Below are positions 11,730 through 22,949 of a DNA stretch of 64,000 nt, in pieces. The position numbers and the translations under genes were made by a program. Below the pieces are notes generated by a model. It made no database searches and was not told where the DNA came from. It was given only the letters and a program-made list of their open reading frames with translations. Location: NCBI RefSeq assembly GCF_026210795.1, contig NC_089444.1, positions 424,501 to 488,500 on the forward strand, written 5' to 3'. The number at the start of each line of letters is the position of its first letter. Position 1 is the first letter of the stretch. Source of the stretch: Rhizophagus irregularis (taxonomy: Eukaryota; Glomeromycota; Glomeromycetes; Glomerales; Glomeraceae).

Positions 11730-12300
11730 AGTAAAAGACGCAAAGAAGGTAACCTAACGATAACAATGAAAATGAATCACAATGGAAAAATGCACCAATA
11801 ATAAAGGAGACAATAACAACAAATAAATAATGAAAAAAAAGCAAAGGGAATAAAAAGAAATAAAGGTAAGGGAAATAGAAAAGAAGAAAGGAACGAGTGA
11901 AGATAAAGTTAGAGACATAGGAGGAGAACAAATGGATAAGTAAAGGAATAAAAAGGGAACAAAGAAAGATAAAAGAATAAAAAGGAATGAAGAAAAGGAT
12001 AAAAAGAATCAAAGGGAATAAAAAAAAATAATAAACGGATTAAAAGAAAATGAAAGAAAGAATGAGAATAAAGAAAGGAAGATGATGATGAACAAAATAA
12101 AAGATAATGATAATGAATAATATGAAAGAGGATGAAGAAGGAATGAAAATAAAGAAAGGGGAATAAAGATCAAGGACGAACCCATAATCAATAAAGATTA
12201 AGTACGAATCCAGGAAAAAACCATAAAATCAAGGAAAGATCAAGAAAAGATCAAGAATCCATAAAGATAAATGACAAAAGGAAAGAAGAAAGAAAATTAG
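11730..12300. repeat. Purine-rich low-complexity tract
   Basis: About 570 bp of irregular AAAGGAATAAAAAG/AAGGAAGATGATG sequence. It gives long Phe/Leu/Ser-rich open frames on the minus strand that I treat as artefacts of composition. Confidence 0.7.
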
Positions 12301-13110
12301 AAACAAAATATAAGAAACAAAAACAAAAAAAAAGAAATAAGAAAATTAAAACAGAGTAAAAAAATGAAAACAGAATTTACCTTTGACCACTAAACAAGAA
12401 AAATTTAAGAACTAAAAAAAGGAATACAATGATAAGATTAGTAATAATAAGACTAAGGCGAAACAAAATTAAAGAAAAAAACTATCACTTCACCAGTATA
12501 CTTGTTCGGAAAAGCACATTTCTAAAGGAAAAAAAAGGACGAAGGTTAATGCAAAAGAGCAAAAAAGCAATTATTAATTAATGTTTTAAAAATATTAACT
12601 TTCTAAAATATTAACAAGGTAAACCGTACGGTACAGTTCATATGTATACTCGTACTACCGTATCACACTGCCTATAGTATCCCCCAAAGTTAGTACCCCA
12701 CGTTTGTAAGTCCCGGGTATTTACTAGATATAAAATTTTTACTCTCAATTAGTACCTCCCTTAATTCTGGTAACTTTAGCTTAATTCTGGTTAAAACTAT
12801 TATGTACCCCCCCTTATATTAATACCCGGTATCTCACAAAGTACCCACGGCCCACGGGTATTATGTAATTTTTAAATCAGGTATTAAGTATTTTGTATAA
12901 TACCGTGCAGTGCGGTACGGTATTGCTCTATGCCGGCTGTAACTCAACTAAATTTTTATACTGCATATACTCTATATAAATCCTGATATTTTGCCCAATT
13001 TATAACATAGCGTTGAAAATCACAAACTTACCATAGAAAATCCTACCACTTTTTTATTACCTTACCTTTCAAAAAAAAATCAATAGTTTATCGCTAGAAA
13101 TGATTAACCG
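12301..13110. other. Spacer with locally G+C-richer repeat-like block
   Basis: 12615-12935 is less AT-rich and repeats short AGTACC/GGTACT, CCCACGGCCCACGGG and CGGTACGG motifs, with loosely inverted ends (ACCGTACGGTACAG and GTGCGGTACGGTATT), possibly a decayed element. 12930-13050 is an inverted copy of about 6340-6475. No gene. Confidence 0.5.
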
Positions 13111-13119
13111 AATTTGACT

Positions 13120-13830
13120 TGATTATAATGATTTTTTTCTTGATTATTTATGTGAAACATGTGAATTGCGCATTCTTTTTTCATCTTCTTATTAACTCCT
13201 AAAATTGTTTCACAGAATGCATTCAAAGAATGAAAATACACCTATTTTGAGATTTATTGATTTTTTTTTTAATTTATCTTAACAAATCCTGATAGTGATA
13301 TGCAATGAAAAATATATATGTAAATTGATCAATGTACAGTGTCACCGCCAAATTTTGATTACAATTGCCTTTATGGGATTAGTGAAGTTACACTTTGCTA
13401 TGAAACATTGTCGATCAGATTATCAATTTTTTTTAAAATATTTGCTATTTCTAATAATTTATAACTAAATTTAGTTTAATAATAGAAATATTTTTTAACT
13501 TAGTTATGTATGTAATAACTTTCTGACATATAATGATAATATATTATATTAAAAAAAATTAAGTATATTATTTTGATAATAATAATAATAACTAAAATTT
13601 CTATTAAAATTTTTTTCAAAAATATAACGATTAAATTTTTTGTAAAATTTTATAAATTTACAGTGGGGATCAACTTCTCTTATGCCATAAAAAGACAGGT
13701 CTTGCGTAATATTAGTTTGTTAGGTGGTCCGGTTCAGTTTATTACCGAGCATTCCGAGCAAAGATCTGTGCAATGGTAATCTTTTAATTGTAACGAATAA
13801 AATTTTAATATGACATCAGGAAATTTTTTA
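13120..13830 (+). repeat. Segmental duplication, left half of copy B
   Basis: Diverged copy of 7650-8380. Shared landmarks are the TTGCGCATTC-TTTTTTCAT block, the TATTTTGAGATT(T/C)ATTG block, TAAATTGAT(C/A)(A/T)ATGTACA and GGATCAACTT. Homology stops near 13830 and resumes at 19545, so the intervening sequence appears inserted. The open frame at 13573-13779 is not supported as a gene. Confidence 0.6.
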
Positions 13831-14227
13831 AGGGAGTATATGCCGATGAAAAACTCACGTGATATATATCAATAAAAATCGCACTCGTCGAGTAATTTCG
13901 ATATTGTTAAACAGTGATAAATATCATTATCTAACTTTAACCCAATCGATAATTATCAAAATACGATTAAGTGATAAATATCATTATTTGACCTAACCGA
14001 TTATTTAACCAAAGTGATATATATCGAAAATATTTAATTGATAATCATCAAAAAATACTTATTACATTTATTAACGATAAATAATTACTAAATAACTAAT
14101 AGAAAAATAAAAATAAAAAATATTCATTACAAATAATACAACATATCACTAAGCATAAAAGTATACTCAATATCGAAAAATTACTTCTTGAGGGAAGCTT
14201 AAAGTTGTCCATGATCTTTATAAATAC

Positions 14228-15098
14228 TTAGTCACTATGATCAAATAATTCATTGAAATTTTGTTCATAAGCTTCCTCTGAACGAGGCTCCTCTTCATTA
14301 TCTTTCTCAACTACTACTTTCTTTTTCATTTCTGGGATTTCTTCTTGTAATATTGATATCGAATCATCAAGTTCAATAGATTCATTATTTAAGAGTGAAT
14401 CCTAAAATATTAATTTAGAATTATAATTGAAAAACTTGATAATTTCAATTTTAATTAACAAAAAAATCACCTTAAATTTTTGAAAACGTCTTTCCAATGG
14501 TTTTCTTGCACATTCTATATCCGGATAGTTAGAATTTAATACAATATCACACACAGATGCTGTATAAACATAAATATCGTTAAATAATAATTCATTGACG
14601 TGAGATAAGGTTGGAAATGCTTGTTTCGCAATATTCTCTATCACATTTTCATCTTCGTCATATAATTTATAATAGCATTCCTTGCGATTTATGTTGAATC
14701 TAATTAATGAATATAAGAAATTAATAAAATTTGAAATTTACAATTAAATTAAATCATATTTATGCAATTAATGATTATTACCATGGTATGATGGTTTCTG
14801 ATGAACGAATTAGCCCAACTTTCATTCACTTACTTCCTTTAGATGATTGGAATGATGTAAATTGAGCCACTTTTCTAATTCGGATTTATAATCATCAAAG
14901 CTGGACCACAAATTACTTGGAAAAAATTCGGCATACTTGAACCCATATTATTTTTATTGTATAACGAAAATTATCAATAGTTATTTAAATATAATATATT
15001 GTTGAAAAAATAAAATTACTTACTGTGAAGATCTTTGGAGTCAAATCGACATCATTATTATTTTCAGTTTGCGATTATTTGTCGATTTTGTAGCTCAT
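14228..15098 (-). pseudogene. Unrecognised four-exon gene, possibly decayed
   Basis: Four consecutive minus-strand segments keep one frame across plausible splice sites: 15098-15024, 14935-14834, 14680-14471 and 14401-14228 (TAA). They encode YAEFFPSNLWSSFDDYKSEL, then an acidic patch (YDEDENVIENIAKQAFPTL), then PDIECARKPLERRFQKFK, and an acidic tail ending NELFDHSD. Donors are GTAAGT, GTAAGTG and GTGATT; acceptors end TTCAAG, CGCAAG and TTTTAG. The first segment contains an in-frame TAA after MSYKIDK, so either the true start lies elsewhere or the gene is broken. No conserved domain is recognised. It lies inside the candidate insertion 13828-19543. Confidence 0.45.
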
Positions 15099-15631
15099 AT
15101 AAAACTCGAATTTGTTTTGAAATTTATCTATTTTTTTGAGGTTATTTAAGGGGAAGGCCCTAAATGACGTCATTTCAAAGGGGTAGGGCCGTAGGGGAGT
15201 CTTTTTTTGATTAACAAAAAAGGATCATTGCGCGTATGTTGATCACATTGGTCATATTTGCCTTTATTGTCTATTGTTGCTGTTATCAGTTATCAAATAA
15301 ACCTATCTGAAGAACGTGATAAGAAAGTTCTTATTGTCTAGAATTTGAGAATTATCGGGAATAATGTGGTTATTTTGAATATAATGAATTTAGTGAGGAA
15401 AATTTATAAAATCCGAATAAAACCTGAAATTATTTAAATGACAGAAAATCAATGTAATCCGAATATTCATTAATTGTTCCAGCTCCGGAACATCATCTAT
15501 AATTAGATAAAACTTGTAGAAAATAAAAACTTATTTAGTTAAATTAGCTTATTAATAATAAATCATGACAAAAAAATAATTAAATTATCACTTTCAAGTG
15601 ACATAGAAGTTTCTTGGGAGAATACTTCATA
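15099..15631. other. Spacer between minus-strand exons
   Basis: AT-rich sequence separating the four-exon gene from the downstream-type exon at 15632. Nothing further recognised. Confidence 0.5.
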
Positions 15632-15779
15632 TTAATCCACTTCATGTTGGTTAGTTGACGTTTTAGTTTTTTTACTGAATTTATTTTTAATTAAAACTTC
15701 GTTAATTTCTTGTTCTTGTCCTTCATTATCATGTTCCCTAATGGCTGTTCTTTCGTTGGTATTTTTATTGGTACTGGAT
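15632..15779 (-). CDS. C-terminal exon of an unrecognised gene
   Basis: After a TTTTAG acceptor, 148 nt read SSTNKNTNERTAIREHDN, then a Gln/Glu-rich stretch and a Lys/Thr-rich tail ending NQHEVD and TAA at 15632-15634. Composition is polar and clearly protein-like compared with the flanking AT-rich DNA. The upstream exon was not found, so gene extent is unknown. Confidence 0.35.
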
Positions 15780-16041
15780 CTAAAATTGTATTTCGTTTAT
15801 TTATTTTTATATGTAAGAAGTAAACGTGAAGAAAAAAAAAGCTTAAACGAGAAGTTACCTTATTTATATACTTTTTAAAAGTATAATAAAGTCTAATTTC
15901 ACGTTTTTACGTATTTTACACTAGATAAATTAAATCATTTTTTTTTTAACAAACTCTCCATCCTAAAAGTATAATTTAAAGATCAGTAATTTATTTTAGT
16001 GATCATTCAAATTGATTAATGATAAATATTTACATATTGAT

Positions 16042-16200
16042 AAACACACGGAAATTTTCGATGATATTATTTCAGTTGCTCCTTCAGATGCTAAAATTGA
16101 ATTTAAAGTAATACAAAATTGTGGTCATTTACCTCAAGATGAAAAACCTTAAGAAGTTTTAGATTCCATTATTAACTTTTTATATAGAGTTGGAATTTAA
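16042..16200 (+). pseudogene. C-terminal relic of an alpha/beta hydrolase
   Basis: The frame reads HTEIFDDIISVAPSDAKIEF, then VIQNCGHLPQDEKP, an in-frame TAA at 16150-16152, and EVLDSIINFLYRVGI with TAA at 16198. NCGHLPQDEKPEEV...INFL is the typical C-terminal strand and helix of alpha/beta-hydrolase-fold enzymes, where the His of CGH is the catalytic-triad histidine (family knowledge). No upstream nucleophile-elbow region is present. The internal stop and truncation make this a relic. Confidence 0.55.
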
Positions 16201-16550
16201 TTTATTTGATAGGGGGGTTAGAATATCACCGAACTGCTTAATATTAACGAAACTGACATATTAATCATACTTACAAAAAAATATGTTATTTTCTTTAAAT
16301 TCCTTAAATTAAAAATGTAAATGATTAGACATGATATATAAATAATAAAATTACTATGTATTGTTAATTACTGCGCTAAATCTGTGTTGCACAAAGGTCA
16401 TAATACACCAGTGGTGCTCAGCACCAGTGTCACATGGTTTGATTAGTTTTATTTGTATTGCATCACTCATCAGATTTATTAGTTTATTTTTACTTAGCTT
16501 TCGGTAAGTTATACATATTCCTTAATATTAATAAAGAAAAAAAAAGAATA

Positions 16551-18050
16551 CAGTCACCCCTCTCTACAGCGAACCTCGATATAACGAATAACACGATATA
16601 ACGGATTTCCAGTGTGGTACCGATTTTAAATATAAAAAAAACCTTGATATAACGAAGTTTACTATTTATTTACCGTATAACGTAGTACGAAGTAAAGTGT
16701 GTGAATTGCTTATATAAAAATGCCTCTCGATATAACGGATTTTTTTTATACCGAATTTTTTTTTCAGTATAACGAAGAATTTGTGGTTTAATTATAATAA
16801 ACATTTTTACATAAAAAAAATTAAAGCCGAAATCTACAAAAAAAAGTAGAACACTTCAGGAAGCATTCCCTATAATAAAAAAATAAAAAAAGAATGTTAG
16901 TAAATGTTCTTAAACAAAATTAATAAAAAAAATTAAGTCCCCCCTTACTTTTTTTTTCAGATGTCCATTTCGAAGTCCAGGAAGACCAGGAAGCGTCTCC
17001 TACAAAAAAAAATGAAAATTAATCATAAATAAGACTTCCACTACCTATATTTTCGTCCAGTAACCCTACGAAAAGAAATGGAAAATGTTAGTACGGTTCT
17101 TAAAAAAAGATGAATACCCTCCCTCTTGGTTCCCCTTTACCTCATTTCAGTTTTTCGTCCAGGTACTCTACAAAAAGAGAAAATAATAAATCAGTTAAAA
17201 TTTTAAAAAAAACATTAAAAATATAATGAAGTCCCCATACCTCGTTCCATTTCAAAAGTCTGGTCATGTTTTTCGTCTGGAAACTCTACAAAAAGAAAAA
17301 AAATAACAAATAAGTTAAATTTTAACAAATATTATAATATAATAAAGTTCCATACCTCACTCAATTTCAAAGTCCGGACTGTCTGGTAGTGTATTTCGTC
17401 TGGAAACTCTACAAAATCGAAAAAAACAAATTAGTTAAATTTTTTAAAAAAAAAACCATTAAAAAATATAAATATAATGAAACCCTCGCTCAATCTCAAA
17501 AGTCCGGACTGTCCGGCAGTGTATTTCGTCCGGAAACTCTACAAAATCGAAAAAAAACAAATTAGTTAAATTTTTTTAAAAAAAAACCTTTAAAAAATAT
17601 AAATATAATGAAACCTGGTCCATACTTCGCTCAATTTCAAAAGTCTGGACTGTCCGGTAGTGTATTTCATCTGGAAACTCTACAAAATCGAAAAAAAAAT
17701 AAATTAAATTTTTTTAAAAATATAATGAAACCTGATCCATACCTCATTCAATACCAAAAACCTGGTCGTAATTTTCGTCTGGAAACCCTACAAGAAGAAA
17801 ATTATACTACAAAAGTCCGTTGCTTGGAAACCTACAAAAAGAAAAAAAAGATTATCAGTTGTACTGCGCAATTTGATTTCTAATTATCGGTAAATCAGAT
17901 CGACAAGTCATATGATCTGTATGACCGATATACCTATACCGAAGAATTCGTTATACTATACCGAATAATTCGCTATAGTGTTAACGAAGTTGGTTATAAC
18001 GAAGCCCTGATCTGCCGGAACGTAGGGTTCGTTATATCGAGAGTTGACTG
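16551..18050. mobile_element. 1.5-kb pogo/Tigger-like nonautonomous element
   Basis: The element is bounded by TA (16549-16550 and 18051-18052). The ends are CAGTCACCCCTCTCTACAGC on the left and, in reverse complement, CAGTCAACTCTCGATATAAC on the right, each followed by CTCGATATAACGAA-type repeats. CAGT-type ends with a TA target and ATAACGAA subterminal repeats fit Tc1/mariner, pogo/Tigger group. There is no transposase. The interior is an array of 90-135-bp units (see 16950-17840). Confidence 0.75.
16950..17840 (+). repeat. Tandem array inside the pogo-like element
   Basis: About seven units share CTC(A/G)(A/T)TTTCAAAAGTC(T/C)GG, a variable stretch, TTTCGTC(T/C)GGAAACTCTACAAAA and an A-rich tail. 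Unit length ranges from 90 to 135 bp. The open frame at 17608-17883 follows the array and is not taken as a gene. Confidence 0.7.
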
Positions 18051-18289
18051 TATACAACATTAACTATTCTCCCTTCTTTACATTTTATTCACTCCACTTC
18101 GTCACTTTTTGCAAGTAGTTTTTTCAACCTTTTAATGGCTTTAAACTTTGGCATCAGTATCCTAGTAAATGGTAAGTTATTTTTTGGTCTTTTGGAATTG
18201 GGAATTTATTTTCTTTAACTAACTATCTTTTTCTATTTTTTGGTTGGGCTGTTCACTTCTTTTTTGGGCTTTATGGTTTTTTGTTTCTT

Positions 18290-18930
18290 TCTTATTATTA
18301 TGCATCATTTTTTTCCATCACTGTTCATCTCCTATCATTCTTTTTCTATCTCCATTTCATTCCATATATTCTTTCATCTCCATTTCGTCTTATATCATTA
18401 TTTCTATCACCATTTTATTCTACACCACTTTTTCATCATCATTTCGTCCTTTAATCACCATTTCATCTCCTATTGTTTTTCCCATCACTATTTCGTCACC
18501 TATCATTCTTTTTCCGTCTCCATTTCGTTCCACATTATTCTTTCATCTTTCATCTCTATTTCATCCTATTTTTTTTTTCATCACAATTTTGTTATATATC
18601 ACTTACTTTATCATTATCTTTCATTCCTTTCATCCACCATTTCGTCTTATATCATTATTTCTATCACCATTTCGCTCTATATCACTTTTTCATCATCATT
18701 TCAACCTATACCGTTCCCTTAATTACCATTTCGTCTCCTACCATTTTTTTCTACTACCTTTCATTCTATATTGCTTTTCATCATCATTTCATCCCATACT
18801 GTTCTTTTCATTGCTATTTCGTCTCCTATTATTATTTTTCCATTACCATTTCATACTATTGTTTCTTATTACTCTTTTTGTTCTTTATTGTTCTTTCTTA
18901 TTCCTTATCACTCATTTTGTCCATTATTAT
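18290..18930 (+). repeat. T-rich minisatellite (ATCATTTCGTC type)
   Basis: Irregular 22-27-bp units of the form TTTCATC(A/T)(C/T)CATTTCGTC followed by (C/T)(C/T)TAT(A/C)(T/C)CATT repeat for about 640 bp. All three frames stay open as Ser/Phe/His-rich nonsense because the repeat lacks stops. The same family lies inverted at 35790-36190. Confidence 0.75.
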
Positions 18931-19543
18931 TAATTTGACTGGGGTGTTCTCAAAAATTAAAGATATACAGATATACGCAATTTTTTAAATTACATAAAGT
19001 TAAATAAATTATTAATACTATTGGTTAATTATAATCATGTGACACCGGTGCACCAGTGGTGATAAATAGCAAACTTCTAATTAATATTAATCTAGGTGGA
19101 ATAACTGGGATAATTATCAATAACTTATTAAATTATTAGTGTTTATCACGTTAGTAATTATCAATATTGTAGTTTATCAAAATTACTGTGTTAAATTTTT
19201 TTGATAATTATTAATATTGTGAATTAATATGTTTATTTTCTTCGATAATTACCAAAATCGTTAATTAATTTGTGGAATTTTTTCGATGATTATTTAAACC
19301 ATAATTTATCAATAGTTAACTTATGGAATTTTTTCGTTATATATCTATATCATAAATTATCATCAATTAACATGTGAATTTTTTTTGTTAAACATCAATA
19401 TCGTTAATTATTAGCAATTAACCTGGTGATAATTATTGGTAATTAACAAATTTGTTAACCATCGTTATTTTTCTTGCGATAAAATGTGATAAATACCGAT
19501 AAGGTGATGAACATCAATGCTTATCTCCTGAAAAATTTTCCCG
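18931..19543. other. Right part of candidate insertion, GATAATTATCAATA-rich
   Basis: No gene. The stretch repeats AATTATCAATATTG/GTTTATCA motifs about every 55-65 bp up to the right end of the candidate insertion, mirrored by similar motifs at 13860-14100. Confidence 0.5.
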
Positions 19544-20330
19544 ATGATAGCTTCTAAAATTCTTTTTTAAATTTCTTTGATGACATATGCGATCATGTTT
19601 TTTTTTTAAAAAAAAAAGCTTCATTTAAATATCACTCCTCAAAAACGCCAACATGCATTCGTTTGAGTTTTTCGAACGTGATATATATAATTTTTAAAAT
19701 AATTAAAATCAAATATATAGAAAAAAAAATCAAGAGACTTTGATTTATTGTATGTGAAAAATTTTGTGTCATGTTTCATATTACAGTATATTGCACCATT
19801 ATTGAATTAATTAATTCCATAATTTGATTTATTAAATATATCACATTTTTATGAACAATAAAGATTGTTTAATCCTTATTCTTTGTTTTTTTCAGGTTTT
19901 ACTATTCTTTCAAATCGTATATAGTATAATTTAAACTTTCCCTGTTGTCCTCTTTAGAAAACTTACAGAATCTCTTTATTCATGCTGCTAAAAGGCCTAA
20001 AAAGTAATCGCCATTTAAATCATTCCGACTTGCATTAGGATTCCTTCTACTGCATTATCATTATCTTGGCCGGAATTTGTAATTCCTTTTTTTTATGTAA
20101 AATATATTAATTATATTAATATTGCATATATTATATATTATTTTAGGGCTGTTTTTTTTTTCTTTCAATTATAAAAATAAATACCCCCCTCTGTAGGTTG
20201 ACCTAAATATTTTGTCTGCTTTTGACGAATTTTTCTAGTTATCAAAAATTTAATTTTTTGTTAGCAAACATTTAAAAAAAAAATATTCTTGATTGTAAAA
20301 AAATATAATTCTTTATAAAGAAAAATAAAG

Positions 20331-22677
20331 ATGGAACAACCATCAATCACTTATTCTGTCACTCAATCTGTTGACTATCTCGGTCAAACTCATAACCAGG
20401 TCGGTCCAAAGACTTTAAAATGGTAAGTTTTATGAGATGAAGAAAGAAAAAAAAAAAATTTTTTTTTTCTGTACGTTCTATTTTTGGTGTGCGACATTAT
20501 AAGGTACATCTGTGGAAAAAATATCGATCTTGACATTGTTACGCGATAAAATGCGCATCCGATGTCCGACGTTATCCAACGTTTATATTACGATCCTATA
20601 TAATTTGTGTTCATGTCGATTTCTATCATTACATAACGATTTGTGACCGTAGGTTGTGTACATTAAATTAGCCATATAGATAATATTCTTTATTTTATTA
20701 ATTTTATTATTATTTTTATTATTATTTTTACATATGTAGCGATAGAATAATTATTTTTATCATATTAGTGTTTATATTATTTTTATATTATATTATTTTA
20801 TTTATTTATTGTAGAGGTTGGAACCGACCAAAAAAACCTTAACCGATTAATAATCGATTAATCAGTTACCATAACCGAATAATAATCGGTTAATTAATCG
20901 GTTAATTAATCGGTTAATTTGTGATGAGGTTAACCGATTAATTAATCGGTTAATATATAAATTTTGCATCCCTATATGAATAATATACATGTATTATTTC
21001 AAAAAGTTATATCAAATTTTAATGGGAAATGAGAACTGACTTTAATTCAAGGTTTAATTAAATGGGAAATTAACAATATTAATAATAGTGGAATTGAATT
21101 GCAAGTTTTTAGGAATGTTGTTGATATTTTTATTCCGCCAATATTTTGCATAATATATATCACATGACATTTAGCTGCGCCATAAATAACTTTAAATAAA
21201 AATAAATACTTATAAAAGCATTTAAATATGTTACAAAAAAATATATAATAAATGACCAGATAGAGATTCATTTTCAATAGGCCTATAATCGATATATTTA
21301 TAAAAAGTTTAAATGGGTTTATTTTTTTGACAAGTTTGTCAATACTGTATATTAAAAAAACTTCTTATCTGAATTTCGGGATAAAAAATCATCTAATTTG
21401 AGAAAATGATCTGCATAGTATTTTAACCGACTAAATTAATCGGTTAATTAATCGGTTAATTTAGTCGGTTAATTTAGTCGATTAACCGATTTTTTGATAC
21501 TTCTAACCGATTAACCGCCTTAACCGATTAATTAATCGATTAACGTTAATCGGTTCCAACCTCTAATTTATTGTCTACATTTGTATTATTAAAAGATTAT
21601 TAATGTATAAGATCTATATTAAGAGTCAATGAAGGATAATCTGATTAATAATAATCAACTGATAGAATTTGTCATTCGTGACTTATCAAAAGGAGGGCTT
21701 ATAATGGGTTATTTTTATCACTATTATAGTAACCAGCCATAATACAATGAAACATGTTCCGTTATGTGTTTAGAACATATCGGTAGATTAGATTTTGATA
21801 TGATAATAGATGGTGTTGGAAAAATAGATGGAGAATAGATATAAATACCTTTCACCAACTCGTTGATAAAAGTGGTCAGTACTATAAGTTGTATTTTTAT
21901 CAGTTATAGTAGAAATCTTTTTCCTATCACCTTTCATCATTTATTATCGCTTTGTTATATGTCCTTAATCCTATCGCTTCATAACGTTTATTAATAAAAC
22001 TCGTTATACATTGTATCGTTAATTGTTGTTTCTGTGTGTTTTGATATAATATTCATTTATTACTTGACGTGTGTTATCATTATCGTATTTTGTAGTTGTT
22101 TATCTTGATGATTCTTAACAAACAATACCAGATAAGTAGTATTGAGTAAGAATCCCGTGGATAACCTGGTGTTTATACGACTTATTTTAGCCCACCGTCG
22201 ACTTTTATTTGCTGATATAATTCAGTAACAATATGCATCTTGATATGTTTATATGGTGCCACCATATAGGTTTATCAAGAAGACTAGTCGTACAATATCA
22301 AGATCACTCATCTGTGTGTGACAAAACTACCTTTGGTCTCAAAAATTTAAAGCATACAGCTGACAGCTCCGGATTTAGTTTAAAAGGAATTTTAATTTTT
22401 TTTTTTATTTTAATTACTCAATTTCTTCTACTGTTTTCATAGTTCTTCTCTGTATCAGAAAAAACGAGAACAATGTCTCACAAATGTAGCCAAAACTCAA
22501 TCATCATCATATGTGCCACAATATTATCGTTCTCTTCAAAATCGTAAAATTCAACAAAAAATAAGACATGCAAGAATGACGAATTCGTATACATTGAATT
22601 ATATTATAAAGTTGCCAAGACAAAACACAAACAAAAATTCATTTACAGACCAAATATTTAATGGAATTAATTATTAA
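20331..22677 (+). CDS. Small two-exon gene, copy B (108 aa, unknown function)
   Basis: Exon 1 is 20331-20422 and exon 2 is 22443-22677, separated by a 2,020-bp intron (GTAAGT donor, TTTTCATAG acceptor, phase 2). The protein begins MEQPSITYSVTQSVDYLGQT and ends QIFNGINY. It aligns to copy A at 9108-9576 along its whole length, with the same splice position, a three-residue expansion in exon 1 and one in-frame deletion in exon 2. Function is unrecognised; the second half is basic. Copy A's intron is only 148 bp, and the extra length here includes a hAT MITE. The open frame at 22233-22442 is intronic. Whether the enlarged intron is still spliced is untested. Confidence 0.6.
20812..21565. mobile_element. 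754-bp hAT-type MITE in the intron of copy B
   Basis: The ends are TAGAGGTTGGAACCG and its perfect reverse complement, flanked by an exact 8-bp direct repeat ATTTATTG (20804-20811 and 21566-21573). An 8-bp duplication with a TAGAG-type terminus fits hAT. Subterminal regions carry many copies of TTAACCGATTAATTAATCGG in both orientations. No transposase; the minus ORF at 21047-21277 is not supported. Confidence 0.85.
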
Positions 22678-22949
22678 AACACTAAAAGATTTGTTGGTTG
22701 CCGATCGTACTAAAATAGAAAAGCTTGATTTGAAATGTATTTATATAATCAGCAAATCAATACCAAAGATGGGGGATCAGCATCTTAAAATGGAAATCAC
22801 TCAAAAACTAATCTTATGTTAACGTTAAGTTAACGTTAACCTATCATGACATGTCAATCATTTCAAGTCATAACAATAACGTGACTCGCCACCCACCTAC
22901 CCATAGGGTGATATTGCACTTATATAGAATGATCTTTCTTGCTTAAAAA

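Larger units (their letters stand above)
13828..19543. mobile_element. Candidate 5.7-kb insertion splitting copy B
   Basis: The ends are similar in inverted orientation: CATCAGGAAATTTTTTAAGG at the left, and CATCGGGAAAATTTTTCAGG as the reverse complement of the right. Similarity extends about 50 bp to GTGATATATATCA versus TCGGTATTTATCA. Subterminal regions on both sides are full of GATAA(A/T)TATC-type repeats. It contains unrecognised minus-strand exons (14228-15098, 15632-15779), a hydrolase relic, a pogo-like element and a minisatellite. No clear target duplication was found, so this could also be a composite of several insertions. Confidence 0.45.

Noticed and set aside
18240-18988. Three long overlapping plus-strand ORFs, Ser/Phe/His-rich
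   Set aside because: All three frames are open because a stop-poor 22-27-bp minisatellite fills the region; no protein-like features.
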